From: VFZN01 sp963709325
GTDB taxonomy: Bacteria > Acidobacteriota > Vicinamibacteria > Vicinamibacterales > UBA2999
Length of the DNA: 64,000 nucleotides
Assembly (NCBI GenBank): GCA_963709325.1
Contig: CAVPVV010000003.1
Span: 744,001-808,000 of the forward strand
Reading direction: 5' to 3'
Part shown: positions 7,295 through 15,807 of the stretch, one piece after another
Numbering within the stretch: position 1 is the first letter of the stretch
Layout of the letters: the number at the start of each line of letters is the position of its first letter
Notes under the pieces: model-generated
Database searches by the model: none
What the model was told of the DNA's origin: nothing
Seen by the model: the letters and a program-made list of their open reading frames with translations, nothing else
Translations under genes and position numbers: made by a program

Positions 7295-9950
7295 CCAGTT
7301 CATCCTGCGCCGCATGCTGCAGGAGCGCGCGCGGACCGCGACCACCATCATCGGCATCGCGCTCGGCATCGCCGTGGTGATTGCCATCCAGCTCACCAAC
7401 GCGAGCTCGGTCCGAGGATTCGAGACAGCGCTCAACACCGTAGCCGGGCGGACATCACTCGAGATCACCGGCACGGCTGGTGTCCCCGAGCACCTGATCG
7501 CCGAGCTCGGCTGGCTGCGCGACTTCGGCACACTGGCCCCGGTGATCGAGGGCGAGATGGCGATCGTCTCCGAAGAGCTGCTGGCGGCGCGCGCGGCGGA
7601 GCGCACGTCGACCGGCGTACCTGTACGGCCGGCAAAACGAAGCGAGGCCGTCAAGGTCCTGGGGGTGGACATCCTCCGCGATCTCACGCTCCGCGAGTAC
7701 GCGGTCGCCGAGCGCCAGACGAGAGGCGGAGAGGCAGTCACCTCGCCGCAAGCGCTCACCTCGCAGCAGTTCCTCGAGATCCTCACCAGCCCGCAGAGCA
7801 TCGTCATCACCGAGAAGCTGGCGCGGCGGCGCGGCTACAAGCTGGGCGACGAGATCCGCCTGATGACAGGCGACCGCGTCAAGACGTTCGTCATCCGCGC
7901 ACTGCTCGAGGACAAGGGGCCGGCCCGAGTGATGGACGGCAGCTTCGTGCTGATGGACATCGCGGCCGCGCAACTCGCGTTCGAGCGGCTCGGCCGAGTC
8001 GATCGATTGGACCTCCAGCTGACCACGGCCGATGGATCGGCACCGGACACTGCGGCGATCGATGCCGCGCTCGCGGCCGTGAATCCCCGCCTGGTGCAGG
8101 GCCTCACTGCCCAGCGGCCCGGGCGGCGCGGCCAGCAGGTGGAACGGATGCTCGCGGCGTTTCATCTCAACCTGACGGCGCTGTCGTGGGTCGCACTCGT
8201 TGTCGGGCTCTTCCTCGTCTACAACACGGTAACCATTTCGGTGATCGCCCGCCGCGATGAGATCGGGATGCTGCGGGCGCTGGGGGTCACGCGTCGCCAG
8301 GTGCTGGCGCTGTTTCTGGGGGAAGCCGTGTTGCTCGGGTTGGCCGGCTCGGTCCTCGGGATTGGCCTGGGGCGGATCATGGCCGACGCCGCCATCGGGC
8401 TGACCGCATCCACGGTCAGCACGCTCTACATCGCAGCGGCTTCGTCGCCGCCGCAGCTTGGCGCCTGGCACGTCGTGCTGGCGCTCGCGATCGGCATTCC
8501 CCTCTCGCTGCTCGCGGCCGTCATTCCCGCACGTGAAGGCAGCCGGGTGCCGCCGATGGCCGCGATGCGCGGGAGCGATCGCGTGGAATCACGCCTGCGG
8601 CTGCGCCCGTCGGCGCTAGTGGTGCCGGCGGCGGTGCTCGCGCTGGCCTACGGCCTGGCGCGGGTGGGCCCTGTAAATGGCCAGCCAATCTTCGGCTACC
8701 TGTCGTCGTTCACGACCATCATCGGTGCCTCCCTGCTGGTGCCGGCGATCATCTTCGCACTCGCGCGGGTGCTGCGCGCGCCGCTCGCCCGCCTGCTCGG
8801 CGTCGAAGGGATGCTCGCGCACGCGAACCTCGCGGCCGCGATCCCCCGCCTGTCGATCTCGGTAGCGGCGCTGGCGGTGAGCCTTTCGATGATGGTGGCC
8901 GTGGCGGTGATGATCGGCTCGTTCCGCGACACGGTGGCCTACTGGATTGGCCAGACCCTGCAGGCGGATCTGTTCATCGGGCCGGGCATGCAGCCGACGG
9001 TTGGATCGGAACAAACGCTGTCTGAGCCGGTCATGCGAGCGGTCCGCAACCACCCGCAAGTGGGCGCGGTGGATTCGTTCCGGAACATCGATCTGGTCTA
9101 CGGCGGCAACCTGGTCGTGCTCGGCGCGGGCAACTTCGACATCGTGCTGTCTCACGGATCGCTACTGTTCAAGGCTCCAGCCGACGGTCGCGAGGCACTT
9201 CGGCACGCCATTGGCAGCGAGTCGGTGGTGGTGTCCGAAGCGTTTGCCAACAAGTACGGCACGAGACCCGGGGACACCATCCAGATCCGCACACCTGGTG
9301 GCGAGCGCCCTTTTTCCGTGGCGGCCGTCTACTACGATTACGCGGTGGACCGCGGCGTGATCGTGATGGACCGCCCGGTGTTCGTGAAGCACTTCGGCGA
9401 GATGACCCCGACCGGACTTGCCGCTTACCTCAAGCCCGGCGCCGACCCGGAGGCAGTGCGCGCCGAGATCCTCGGTTCGCTCGACGAGGGGCATCGGGCG
9501 TTCATCTACACCAATCGCGACCTGCGCGCCGAGGTGCTCCGCATCTTCGACAGCACGTTCGCGATCACTTACGCGCTCGAAATTATCGCAATCGCCGTCG
9601 CGATGCTCGGGGTCGCTGCGACCTTGCTGACGCTGGTTCTCGAACGCCGCCGCGAGCTCTCGCTGCTGCGCCTGATCGGCGCGGCCAGCCGCCAGGTCCA
9701 GCGCGTGGTTGTGATCGAGGCAGCGCTGATCGGCGCAGCCAGCCAGGCGATCGGGCTCGTCGTCGGTCTCGCGCTGTCTGTACTGCTCGTCTATGTGATC
9801 AACGTGCAGAGCTTCGGCTGGACCATCCAGTTCCGGGTACCGGTGATGTTCCTCGTCCAGGTCTCCCTGCTCGTCGTCGTCGCCACGGCGATTGCTGGAC
9901 TGTATCCGGCCCGGCTCGCCGCGGCGCTCGTGGTGGATCGGGATGAGTAG
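7275..9950 (+). CDS. ABC transporter permease with duplicated FtsX/MacB domains, AttF-AttG fusion type
   Basis: 891 residues from the GTG at 7275, overlapping the ATPase gene by 20 bp; an ATG at 7314 is the alternative. It has an N-terminal membrane helix (TIIGIALGIAVVIAIQL), a periplasmic domain, then three helices around residues 300-420 (SWVALVVGLFLVYNTVTISV, ALFLGEAVLLGLAGSVLGIGL). A second copy of the same plan follows: another periplasmic region and C-terminal helices (LEIIAIAVAMLGVAATLLTL, IGLVVGLALSVLLVYVI). The cytoplasmic loop motif R-R-[DR]-E-[IL]-x-[ML]-L-R-x-[LI]-G appears twice, as expected for two FtsX domains in one chain. A lipocalin-like AttH protein follows, so the set resembles the AttEFGH system of Agrobacterium. 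The substrate is unknown, probably lipid-like. Confidence 0.9.
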   Translation: MPPRLFSQFILRRMLQERARTATTIIGIALGIAVVIAIQLTNASSVRGFETALNTVAGRTSLEITGTAGVPEHLIAELGWLRDFGTLAPVIEGEMAIVSEELLAARAAERTSTGVPVRPAKRSEAVKVLGVDILRDLTLREYAVAERQTRGGEAVTSPQALTSQQFLEILTSPQSIVITEKLARRRGYKLGDEIRLMTGDRVKTFVIRALLEDKGPARVMDGSFVLMDIAAAQLAFERLGRVDRLDLQLTTADGSAPDTAAIDAALAAVNPRLVQGLTAQRPGRRGQQVERMLAAFHLNLTALSWVALVVGLFLVYNTVTISVIARRDEIGMLRALGVTRRQVLALFLGEAVLLGLAGSVLGIGLGRIMADAAIGLTASTVSTLYIAAASSPPQLGAWHVVLALAIGIPLSLLAAVIPAREGSRVPPMAAMRGSDRVESRLRLRPSALVVPAAVLALAYGLARVGPVNGQPIFGYLSSFTTIIGASLLVPAIIFALARVLRAPLARLLGVEGMLAHANLAAAIPRLSISVAALAVSLSMMVAVAVMIGSFRDTVAYWIGQTLQADLFIGPGMQPTVGSEQTLSEPVMRAVRNHPQVGAVDSFRNIDLVYGGNLVVLGAGNFDIVLSHGSLLFKAPADGREALRHAIGSESVVVSEAFANKYGTRPGDTIQIRTPGGERPFSVAAVYYDYAVDRGVIVMDRPVFVKHFGEMTPTGLAAYLKPGADPEAVRAEILGSLDEGHRAFIYTNRDLRAEVLRIFDSTFAITYALEIIAIAVAMLGVAATLLTLVLERRRELSLLRLIGAASRQVQRVVVIEAALIGAASQAIGLVVGLALSVLLVYVINVQSFGWTIQFRVPVMFLVQVSLLVVVATAIAGLYPARLAAALVVDRDE

Positions 9951-9956
9951 AAGGAC

Positions 9957-10047
9957 GGGTGCAGGGGTGCAAGGGTGCAAGGGTGAGGGTGCAGGGGTGC
10001 AGGGGTGCAGGGGTGCAAAGGGTGCAAGGGTGCAGGTGCAAGAGTGC
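9957..10047 (+). repeat. GC-rich octamer array (CAGGGGTG / CAAGGGTG)
   Basis: About eleven degenerate 8-bp units, with 6- and 9-bp variants, fill the gap between the permease stop (9950) and the ATG at 10048 of the lipocalin-like gene. The start codon arises at the array end (GTGC-ATG). The motif is not AAGGCAG, but the placement is the same as for the heptamer arrays. Confidence 0.9.
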
Positions 10048-11175
10048 ATGCCTAAGGTGCAGTCGCGGGGGTTGGCAGTAGGGCTGGTAGCCGTCGCGGC
10101 CCTGGTGTCGTCGTCCAGCTGGGATACGGCGCGGGCACAGGGGGCGTGGCGCGAAGCGGCGGCGGGATACCGGTTTGCCTTCCCACGCGATCACGCCAGT
10201 CACCCGGACTACAAGATCGAGTGGTGGTACTACACCGGCAATGTCGAGACCGCTGCCGGCCGCCGGTTTGGTTATCAGGTGACGTTCTTTCGCGTCGGTG
10301 TCGACCCCGCACCGGAGAACCCGTCGGCCTGGGCGGTGCGCGACCTCTTCATGGCTCATCTGGCTGTCAGCGATCCGCAAGGCCGGCGCTATCGCTTCGA
10401 CGAGAAGCTGACGCGTGGCGGCCCGGGTCTGTCAGGAGCGGCCACTGATACCTATCGGGTATGGAACGACGACTGGCGGGCCGGACTCGATGCGGCGGGG
10501 CGGCACACGATCAGCGCGCGCGGGCGGAACGTCGCGGTTGATCTGGTACTCGACGAAGGCAAGCCGCCGGCGATCAACGGCGTAGGCGGCATCAGTCAGA
10601 AGGGCGCCCGGGCCGGGAATGCGTCGCACTATTACTCGCTCACCCGAATGCCGACACGGGGCACGGTGACCGTGGATGGCGAGCCATTCGAGATCCGTGG
10701 CGACAGCTGGATGGACCACGAGTTCGGCACCAGCTTTCTCGAACCGGAGCAGCAGGGTTGGGACTGGGTATCACTGCAGCTCGGCGACGGCCACGAGCTG
10801 ATGCTGTATCAGCTGCGACGGAGCGACGGCACGCGCGATCCGCGATCGAGCGGAACGATCGTGGATCAGCAGGGACGCACCTCGCATCTCATCGCCACCG
10901 ACTTCAGCATGACAAAGAGGGGTCCGACCTTCCGCTCGAGCTCGGGCGCGACGTATCCGACCGGGTGGTCGGTATCGGTGCCGGCGGCGGGGCTGGAGCT
11001 GACCGTCACGACGCCGCTCGAGAATCAGGAGCTCGTCACCCCCGCGGCCGGAATCGCGTATTGGGAAGGCTTAGTGGACGTCAGGGGCACCGGCTACGGC
11101 AAGCCGTTAAGCGGGCGCGGCTACCTGGAAATGACAGGCTATAAGGGCAGCCTCGGCAGAGTGATGACGCAGTAG
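10048..11175 (+). CDS. Secreted lipocalin-like AttH/CrtC-family protein
   Basis: 375 residues from the ATG at 10048. An upstream in-frame start would translate the repeat array and is rejected. The signal peptide is about residues 1-31, probably cleaved after TARA. The family hallmark YKIEWWYYTGNV lies near residue 55. Later conserved blocks include DSWMDHEFGTSF and GWDWVSLQLGDGHELMLY, giving the two lipocalin-like halves seen in AttH/CrtC proteins (carotenoid hydratase CrtC shares the fold). Genetic linkage to the LolD-like ATPase and fused permease supports the AttH call: a periplasmic binding or chaperone partner of that transporter, perhaps for a hydrophobic ligand. CrtC enzyme activity is unlikely because there are no carotenoid genes nearby. 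Confidence 0.85.
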   Translation: MPKVQSRGLAVGLVAVAALVSSSSWDTARAQGAWREAAAGYRFAFPRDHASHPDYKIEWWYYTGNVETAAGRRFGYQVTFFRVGVDPAPENPSAWAVRDLFMAHLAVSDPQGRRYRFDEKLTRGGPGLSGAATDTYRVWNDDWRAGLDAAGRHTISARGRNVAVDLVLDEGKPPAINGVGGISQKGARAGNASHYYSLTRMPTRGTVTVDGEPFEIRGDSWMDHEFGTSFLEPEQQGWDWVSLQLGDGHELMLYQLRRSDGTRDPRSSGTIVDQQGRTSHLIATDFSMTKRGPTFRSSSGATYPTGWSVSVPAAGLELTVTTPLENQELVTPAAGIAYWEGLVDVRGTGYGKPLSGRGYLEMTGYKGSLGRVMTQ

Positions 11176-11220
11176 CGCGATCCAGCCTCACGAACTGCGA
11201 AGCCGATCCCGATCGCAATC

Positions 11221-12237
11221 ATGGACGTACTCGTCATTGGCGCCGGCGTTGCCGGTCTCACCGCGGCCCGCACGCTCCGCGAGGCTGGACACGCGGTCCG
11301 GGTGGTGGACAGGGCTCGCGCGCCGGGTGGCCGCGTTGCGACCCGTCACGTGCTCAACGACGATGCGAACCGGGCGGAGCACGCGTCGCTCGCCTTCGAC
11401 CACGGCGCCCAGTACTTCACCGTACGCGACGCGAGCTTCGCTTCGGAGGTCGAGTCCTGGCAGCAGGCGCGGATTGTCCAGGCCTGGCAGGGGAAGCTGG
11501 CGAGGTTCGACAGCGAGGGGCGCGAGGCGGTCGAAGACGGGCAGACGCGCTGGGCCGGCGTGCCGGCGATGAGCGCGATCGGTCGCCATCTCGCCCGATC
11601 GCTCGGCGTCACGTGCGGCGTGCGTGTGACCGCCCTCGTTCGTGACGGCGGCGGCTGGACAACGCCTACCGCCGATGGCGAAATCCTGGGACGGTTCGAT
11701 GCGGTCGTGCTCGCGGTGCCGGCGCCGCAGGCGGTCCCCTTGCTGATTGCTGCGCCCAACCTCGCCGAGCTGGCCGGTCGCGTCGCGATGCATCCGTGCT
11801 GGGCAGCGCTTGTGGCCTTCGACGATCGGGTCAAGGCGCCGTTCGACGGAGCGTTCGTGAGCTCGAGCCCGCTCGCCTGGATCGCCCGTGACCGCTCGAA
11901 GCCGCGCCGTCAGCTCGCGGAGACGTGGGTATTGCACGCGTCCGCGGACTGGAGCGGGTCGCATCTCGGCGATAGCACCGACGCGGTCGGGCCGTTCCTG
12001 CTCAACGCGTTCGCCGACCTGGTCCGCGCCCAGCTCCCGCACCCGGTCCACTTGAGCGCTCATCGCTGGCGCTACGCCTGTGCCGATCCCGCGCTGGCGG
12101 TTGGCGTGCTGGCCGACGACAACGCCGGGCTCGCGGTGTGCGGCGACTGGTGCCTGGGCAATCGAGTCGAGGCGGCGTTCCTCAGCGGCCGCGCCGCCGC
12201 GGAACGCGTCGGTAACTGGCAGCGCTCTGCTGGGTAG
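11221..12237 (+). CDS. FAD/NAD-dependent oxidoreductase, renalase-like (COG3380 type)
   Basis: 338 residues. The Rossmann dinucleotide motif is at the very N-terminus (VIGAGVAGLTAARTLREAGH), followed by the second FAD-contact motif DRARAPGGRVATR and DHGAQYFTVRD, typical of the flavin amine-oxidase/renalase-like family. A C-terminal FAD block GLAVCGDWCLGNRVEAAFLSGRAAAERV closes the fold. It is cytoplasmic with no signal peptide. The substrate cannot be read from sequence. It begins 45 bp after attH on the same strand and may be cotranscribed with it. Confidence 0.85.
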   Translation: MDVLVIGAGVAGLTAARTLREAGHAVRVVDRARAPGGRVATRHVLNDDANRAEHASLAFDHGAQYFTVRDASFASEVESWQQARIVQAWQGKLARFDSEGREAVEDGQTRWAGVPAMSAIGRHLARSLGVTCGVRVTALVRDGGGWTTPTADGEILGRFDAVVLAVPAPQAVPLLIAAPNLAELAGRVAMHPCWAALVAFDDRVKAPFDGAFVSSSPLAWIARDRSKPRRQLAETWVLHASADWSGSHLGDSTDAVGPFLLNAFADLVRAQLPHPVHLSAHRWRYACADPALAVGVLADDNAGLAVCGDWCLGNRVEAAFLSGRAAAERVGNWQRSAG

Positions 12238-12256
12238 GCGGCGCTACGCGCGGCGA

Positions 12257-12892
12257 CTATTCGGACTTCTTCGGCTTCTTCTTGCCGACGCGTCCGCTTT
12301 GACCCCCTGTCCAGTACATCTGGACCAGGGTGCCGAGCGCACCGACGCCAAAGAATGCCCAGGACACCCATCCCTGCCCGGGCGCCGGGTTCATCGGGTA
12401 GGCAACCCAGACGTCTCCCTCTGCGGCAGCTCTGAGCGCCGCGGGATGGCCCAGCAGCGCCGCAGCGCCGACGCCGATCGTCCAGGCGCCTCCGAACGCG
12501 GTGCCGAGGATGATGACATAGCGTTGCAGCCACGTCGCCGCCAGCGCGCCGGCGATCGCGAAGAGGATGACCACCGCCGGATGCGGGTCGCCGTGGATTT
12601 GCGTCCAGATCACGTGCACCGTCGCCACGCCGATGCCGGCGCCGACCAGCGCCACGCCGACGAAGTACGCGGCCAGCAGCAGCATGGCGCCGCACAGGCC
12701 GCCGACGATCGCGGCAATCACCATCCCGGTGGCCGCGCTCTCACCGAACACCGAGCTAGCCGCCAGGCCGCCGACGATGAACCCGAAAATCGCCAGCACC
12801 ACCTTGAAGAGGCGATAGCCGAAGAAGCAGGAGAGGACGCCGCCCGCGACGAGGACGATGGCGGCTGGGATTTGATACGCGACTGGCAGCAT
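12257..12892 (-). CDS. Multi-pass membrane protein, DUF4203/TMEM198-like
   Basis: 211 residues with about seven hydrophobic segments, rich in Gly/Ala (AAIVLVAGGVLSCFFGYRLFK, VVLAIFGFIVGGLAASSVFG, ALVGAGIGVATVHVIW). The C-terminus is a short basic cytoplasmic tail (GKKKPKKSE). The repeating G-x-x-x-G helices and size fit the DUF4203/TM7S3-TMEM198 domain. Function is unknown. It is convergent with the oxidoreductase gene (20-bp gap) and downstream of recR on the same strand, separated by a heptamer array. Confidence 0.7.
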   Translation of the reverse strand: MLPVAYQIPAAIVLVAGGVLSCFFGYRLFKVVLAIFGFIVGGLAASSVFGESAATGMVIAAIVGGLCGAMLLLAAYFVGVALVGAGIGVATVHVIWTQIHGDPHPAVVILFAIAGALAATWLQRYVIILGTAFGGAWTIGVGAAALLGHPAALRAAAEGDVWVAYPMNPAPGQGWVSWAFFGVGALGTLVQMYWTGGQSGRVGKKKPKKSE

Positions 12893-12945
12893 ATTCCCGG
12901 GGGTAGGGCCCGGAGATATTAACAGACGGCTAGGACGAGCGCGGG

Positions 12946-12980
12946 GTGCGACGTACGACGTGCGGAGTGCGACGTGGGTG
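12946..12980 (+). repeat. Second heptamer family: GTGCGAC array (5 units)
   Basis: Units GTGCGAC, GTACGAC, GTGCGGA, GTGCGAC, GTGGGTG follow each other at exact 7-bp spacing, ending four bases before the recR stop complement (recR ends at 12984). The sequence is unrelated to AAGGCAG but has the same period and intergenic position. Confidence 0.75.
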
Positions 12981-12983
12981 GCG

Positions 12984-13577
12984 TCAGAGCTCTCGTCTCC
13001 CTTCGAGGGCGCGGGTCATGGTCAGGTCGTCGGCATATTCGAGATCGCTGCCGACCGGAATGCCCATCGCGATGCGCGTCACCCGCACACCGAGCGGCTT
13101 CAGCAGCCGCGCCAGGTAGATGGCGGTGGCCTCGCCTTCGACCGTCGGGTTGGTGGCGAGGATGACCTCGTCCACACCCCCTTCGGCGATGCGCGCGAGG
13201 AGGCCCTTGATCTTCAAGTCGTCGGGGCCGACACCGGAGAGCGGCGAGATGGCGCCCATCAGCACGTGGTAGGTGCCGCGGTGCCCGCCCGTCTTCTCGA
13301 TCACGTTGACGTTCTGCGGCTCCTCGACGACGCAGATGCTGCTCCGGTCGCGCCGCTCGTCAGCACAGACGCCGCACGGGTCGATGTCGGTGATGTTGCT
13401 GCAGATCGTGCAGTAGGTCACGCGATCCTTCACCTGGCGGATCGCGTCGCACAACCGCTCTGCGTCTTCCCGCGGTGTGCGCAGAACGTGGAACGCCAGC
13501 CGTTGCGCGCTCTTGCCGCCGATGCCCGGCAGGCGCTTGAACTGATCGATGAGTTGTTGGAGCGATTCCGGAAGCAC
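12984..13577 (-). CDS. recR: Recombination protein RecR
   Basis: 197 residues, the usual RecR length. It has the N-terminal helix-hairpin-helix (LIDQFKRLPGIGGKSAQRLAFHV) and a four-Cys zinc finger (YCTICSNITDIDPCGVC). The TOPRIM domain starts at SICVVEEPQNV and includes GVDEVILATNPTVEGEATA. RecR works with RecO (and RecF) in loading RecA at gaps. It is the last gene of the classical dnaX-ybaB-recR string. The 64-bp gap to ybaB is mostly heptamer array E. Confidence 0.97.
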   Translation of the reverse strand: MLPESLQQLIDQFKRLPGIGGKSAQRLAFHVLRTPREDAERLCDAIRQVKDRVTYCTICSNITDIDPCGVCADERRDRSSICVVEEPQNVNVIEKTGGHRGTYHVLMGAISPLSGVGPDDLKIKGLLARIAEGGVDEVILATNPTVEGEATAIYLARLLKPLGVRVTRIAMGIPVGSDLEYADDLTMTRALEGRREL

Positions 13578-13587
13578 GAGCTGGCTA

Positions 13588-13637
13588 CTGCCTTTTTGCC
13601 TTCTGCCTTCTGCCTTTTGCCTTCTGCCTTCTGCCTT
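13588..13637 (-). repeat. AAGGCAG heptamer array E (7 units, minus orientation)
   Basis: Plus strand reads CTGCCTT, an 8-base TTTGCCTT, two CTGCCTT, TTGCCTT, two CTGCCTT. In the direction of transcription this is AAGGCAG with internal AAGGCAA units. It lies four bases after the ybaB stop and ten bases before the recR start. Confidence 0.95.
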
Positions 13638-13641
13638 GATC

Positions 13642-13938
13642 TTAGAGCCCGGGCAGGTTGAGCCCCGACATCAGGCCACCGATCGAGCGCTTCAACTCTT
13701 CGTCGACCTTGCGGTGCGCGTCGTTGACGGCGGCGACGATCAGGTCCTGGAGCATCGCCACATCCTCTTTGGACACGACTTCTGGATCGATCGTCAACGA
13801 CAGCAGGTGCTTGTGGCCGTTGACCGTGCAGGTCACCATGCCGCCGCCGGCCGTCGCCTGGGCGCGCATCTCGGTCATCTGCTGCTGCAGCCGCTGTTGC
13901 GCTTCCTGCGCCTGCTTCATCATTGCCTGGATGTTCAT
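13642..13938 (-). CDS. ybaB: Nucleoid-associated protein YbaB/EbfC
   Basis: 98 residues. It starts MNIQAMMKQAQEAQQRLQQQM, the long N-terminal helix of the family, followed by the three-stranded core (GGGMVTCTVNGHKHLLSLTI) and the C-terminal helix LIVAAVNDAHRKVDEELKRS. It forms a dimeric DNA-binding protein that coats the nucleoid. Its position between dnaX and recR is conserved across bacteria and supports the call. Confidence 0.96.
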   Translation of the reverse strand: MNIQAMMKQAQEAQQRLQQQMTEMRAQATAGGGMVTCTVNGHKHLLSLTIDPEVVSKEDVAMLQDLIVAAVNDAHRKVDEELKRSIGGLMSGLNLPGL

Positions 13939-13958
13939 GGTCGCCTGCGCCCTTGTTT

Positions 13959-13979
13959 CGACTCCCGACTCCCGGCTCC
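13959..13979 (-). repeat. Third heptamer family: CGACTCC array (3 units)
   Basis: CGACTCC, CGACTCC, CGGCTCC in tandem on plus (GGGAGTC-type on minus), in the 50-bp gap between dnaX and ybaB. It is short, so chance is possible, but it has the same period and placement as the longer arrays. Confidence 0.55.
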
Positions 13980-13988
13980 CGTCGCGAT

Positions 13989-15731
13989 CTATTCGTCCTG
14001 AACCGTCGTCTTTTCCACCGGGAACACTTCGAGCAGGTGCTGCACGGTGGGATTCTGCATCACGGCGTCCTTCCGCTCACCGCTCAGCGGCGCGGCCGCC
14101 GGGCCCGGCGGCGCCGAGGGCGGCGCGGCCGCGGCCGGCGCAGAGCCGTCGGTGAATCCGATACGCACCGGACGCTTTTCGCCGGTCAGCTTCTCGACGA
14201 GCGTCTGCACCAGCCCGCGATTCTCCTCGCATTGCTGCTTCGGCACCTTCTGGTTCGGCTGAAAGGTGAAGGTGACGCCACCCTCGTCGGCCTCGATGCT
14301 GAACGCCTGTGCGACGACGAGGTTATAGAAGATCGGTTTGGCTGCCTTGATTTCGGCGAGAAGCGCGTCGCGGTACGGCGCCCCCGGCGAGAGCCCCGCT
14401 CCGGTTCGGGGCGGCGCGGCCGCCGTGGCGACCGCCGATGCCGACGGGACTCCGGAAGGCGGACCCGGCCGCGAGGCGGTGTTGGCCGGCCGTGCAGCAG
14501 GAGACGATGCCGGAGCGCGACCGGCACCCGTCGCAGCCGTCGCACCCGTCAGACGCGTCGAACTCGAGACGCGCGTCGCACCTATCGCACCCGTTGCGCC
14601 GGCCGCACCGGTGAGAAGGTCAGTGAGGGGGACCAGCTTCCTGAGGTGCATCAGGCGCAACAGCGCCATCTCCATGTTGTAGCGCGGCTGATCGGAGGCG
14701 CGAATCTCCTGCTCCACGCGGGTCATCAGGTCGAACCCGCGCAGCAGGTCCTCTCGTGACCAGCGACCCACGAGTTGAAGCAGCCGCTCCCGATCGCTGT
14801 CGCCGACAACATCGGCGTCGGAGGCGCGAGACTTGTCCACCGAGAGGATCAGCAGGTCGCGCATTGCCCGGGCCAGCTCCCGGCACAGCAGCCGCAGATC
14901 GTAGCCGCGTTCGATCGCGCGCTCGGTCAGCGCAAACGCCGCGGCCGCGTCTTCGGCGACCACCGCCTCGAGCATGTCGAACACCAGATCCCGCCCCACC
15001 AGCCCGAGCACGGTGACCACGTCTTCGGTGGTGATCTGATCGCCGGCAAACGCGCGGACCTGGTCGAACGCGCTCAGCGAATCGCGCATGCTGCCCTCGC
15101 CCGCCCGGGCCAGCAGCAGCAACCCCTCGTCGGGGATGTCGATCCTCTCCTCGTTGGCGATGAAGCGCAGCCGCTCGGCCACGGTCCGGGCCGAGATCGT
15201 GCGGAACTCGTGCACCTGCGACCGCGACAGCACCGTGTCGGGGATCTTGTGGAGCTCGGTGGTCGCCATCATGAAGATGACGTGCGGCGGCGGCTCCTCG
15301 ATCGACTTGAGCAGCGCGTTGAACGACGAGGCCGAGAGCATGTGGACCTCGTCGATGATGAACACCTTGTAGCGGTTGCGGACCGGGGCGATCGACAGGC
15401 CCTCGATGATCACCTCGCGGACGTTGTCCACCCCGGTGTGGGTGGCGGCGTCGATCTCGAGGACGTCGATGTCGCGCCCTTCGGCGATCTCGACGCAGGC
15501 CTCGCACTCGCCGCAGGGGTCGGGCGTCGGGCCCTTCACGCAGTTCAGCGCCCGGGCCAGGATGCGCGCGCTGGTGGTCTTGCCGCAGCCGCGCGGGCCG
15601 GCAAACACGAACGCGTGGGCGATGCGCCGGCTCTTGAGGGCGTTCCTGAGCGTCCGGGTGACGGCCTGCTGGCCGAGCACGTCCTCGAAGCGCTGCGGCC
15701 GCCACTTGCGGGCCAGGACCTGGTAGGACAT
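13989..15731 (-). CDS. dnaX: DNA polymerase III subunit gamma/tau
   Basis: 580 residues. The start is MSYQVLARKWRPQRFEDVLGQ. Walker A is GPRGCGKTTSARILARALNC (about residues 45-64), the zinc-binding Cys set is C-(x)n-CGECEAC, Walker B is VFIIDEVHMLS, and sensor-1 follows. AAA+ and collar domains run to about residue 365. A low-complexity Ala/Thr/Pro linker (about 375-460) precedes a conserved C-terminal domain (FYNLVVAQAFSIEADEGG, NRGLVQTLVEKLTGEKRPVRIGF). It loads the beta clamp in the replisome. No A-rich slippery run was noticed for making gamma by frameshift. It is transcribed after the SRP RNA gene. Confidence 0.97.
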   Translation of the reverse strand: MSYQVLARKWRPQRFEDVLGQQAVTRTLRNALKSRRIAHAFVFAGPRGCGKTTSARILARALNCVKGPTPDPCGECEACVEIAEGRDIDVLEIDAATHTGVDNVREVIIEGLSIAPVRNRYKVFIIDEVHMLSASSFNALLKSIEEPPPHVIFMMATTELHKIPDTVLSRSQVHEFRTISARTVAERLRFIANEERIDIPDEGLLLLARAGEGSMRDSLSAFDQVRAFAGDQITTEDVVTVLGLVGRDLVFDMLEAVVAEDAAAAFALTERAIERGYDLRLLCRELARAMRDLLILSVDKSRASDADVVGDSDRERLLQLVGRWSREDLLRGFDLMTRVEQEIRASDQPRYNMEMALLRLMHLRKLVPLTDLLTGAAGATGAIGATRVSSSTRLTGATAATGAGRAPASSPAARPANTASRPGPPSGVPSASAVATAAAPPRTGAGLSPGAPYRDALLAEIKAAKPIFYNLVVAQAFSIEADEGGVTFTFQPNQKVPKQQCEENRGLVQTLVEKLTGEKRPVRIGFTDGSAPAAAAPPSAPPGPAAAPLSGERKDAVMQNPTVQHLLEVFPVEKTTVQDE

Positions 15732-15739
15732 CTCGGAGG

Positions 15740-15788
15740 TTGAGAGTTTAGAGTTGCCAGTTCACAGTTTCAGTTGGGCAGTTTTCAG
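15740..15788 (-). repeat. Degenerate TT-NNN-AG heptamer array with hairpin potential
   Basis: Units TTGAGAG, TTTAGAG, TTGCCAG, TTCACAG at exact 7-bp spacing, then TTTCAG, TTGGGCAG, TTTTCAG. It fills most of the gap between the SRP RNA gene and dnaX. CACAGTTT (15763-15770) and AAACTGTG (15790-15797) form an 8-bp inverted repeat that could end or process the SRP RNA transcript. Confidence 0.6.
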
Positions 15789-15807
15789 GAAACTGTGCAC
15801 TGTTCAC

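Noticed and set aside
10048..11175. Carotenoid hydratase (CrtC) function
   Set aside because: The fold is shared, but there are no carotenoid genes and the ABC partners match the Att system instead.
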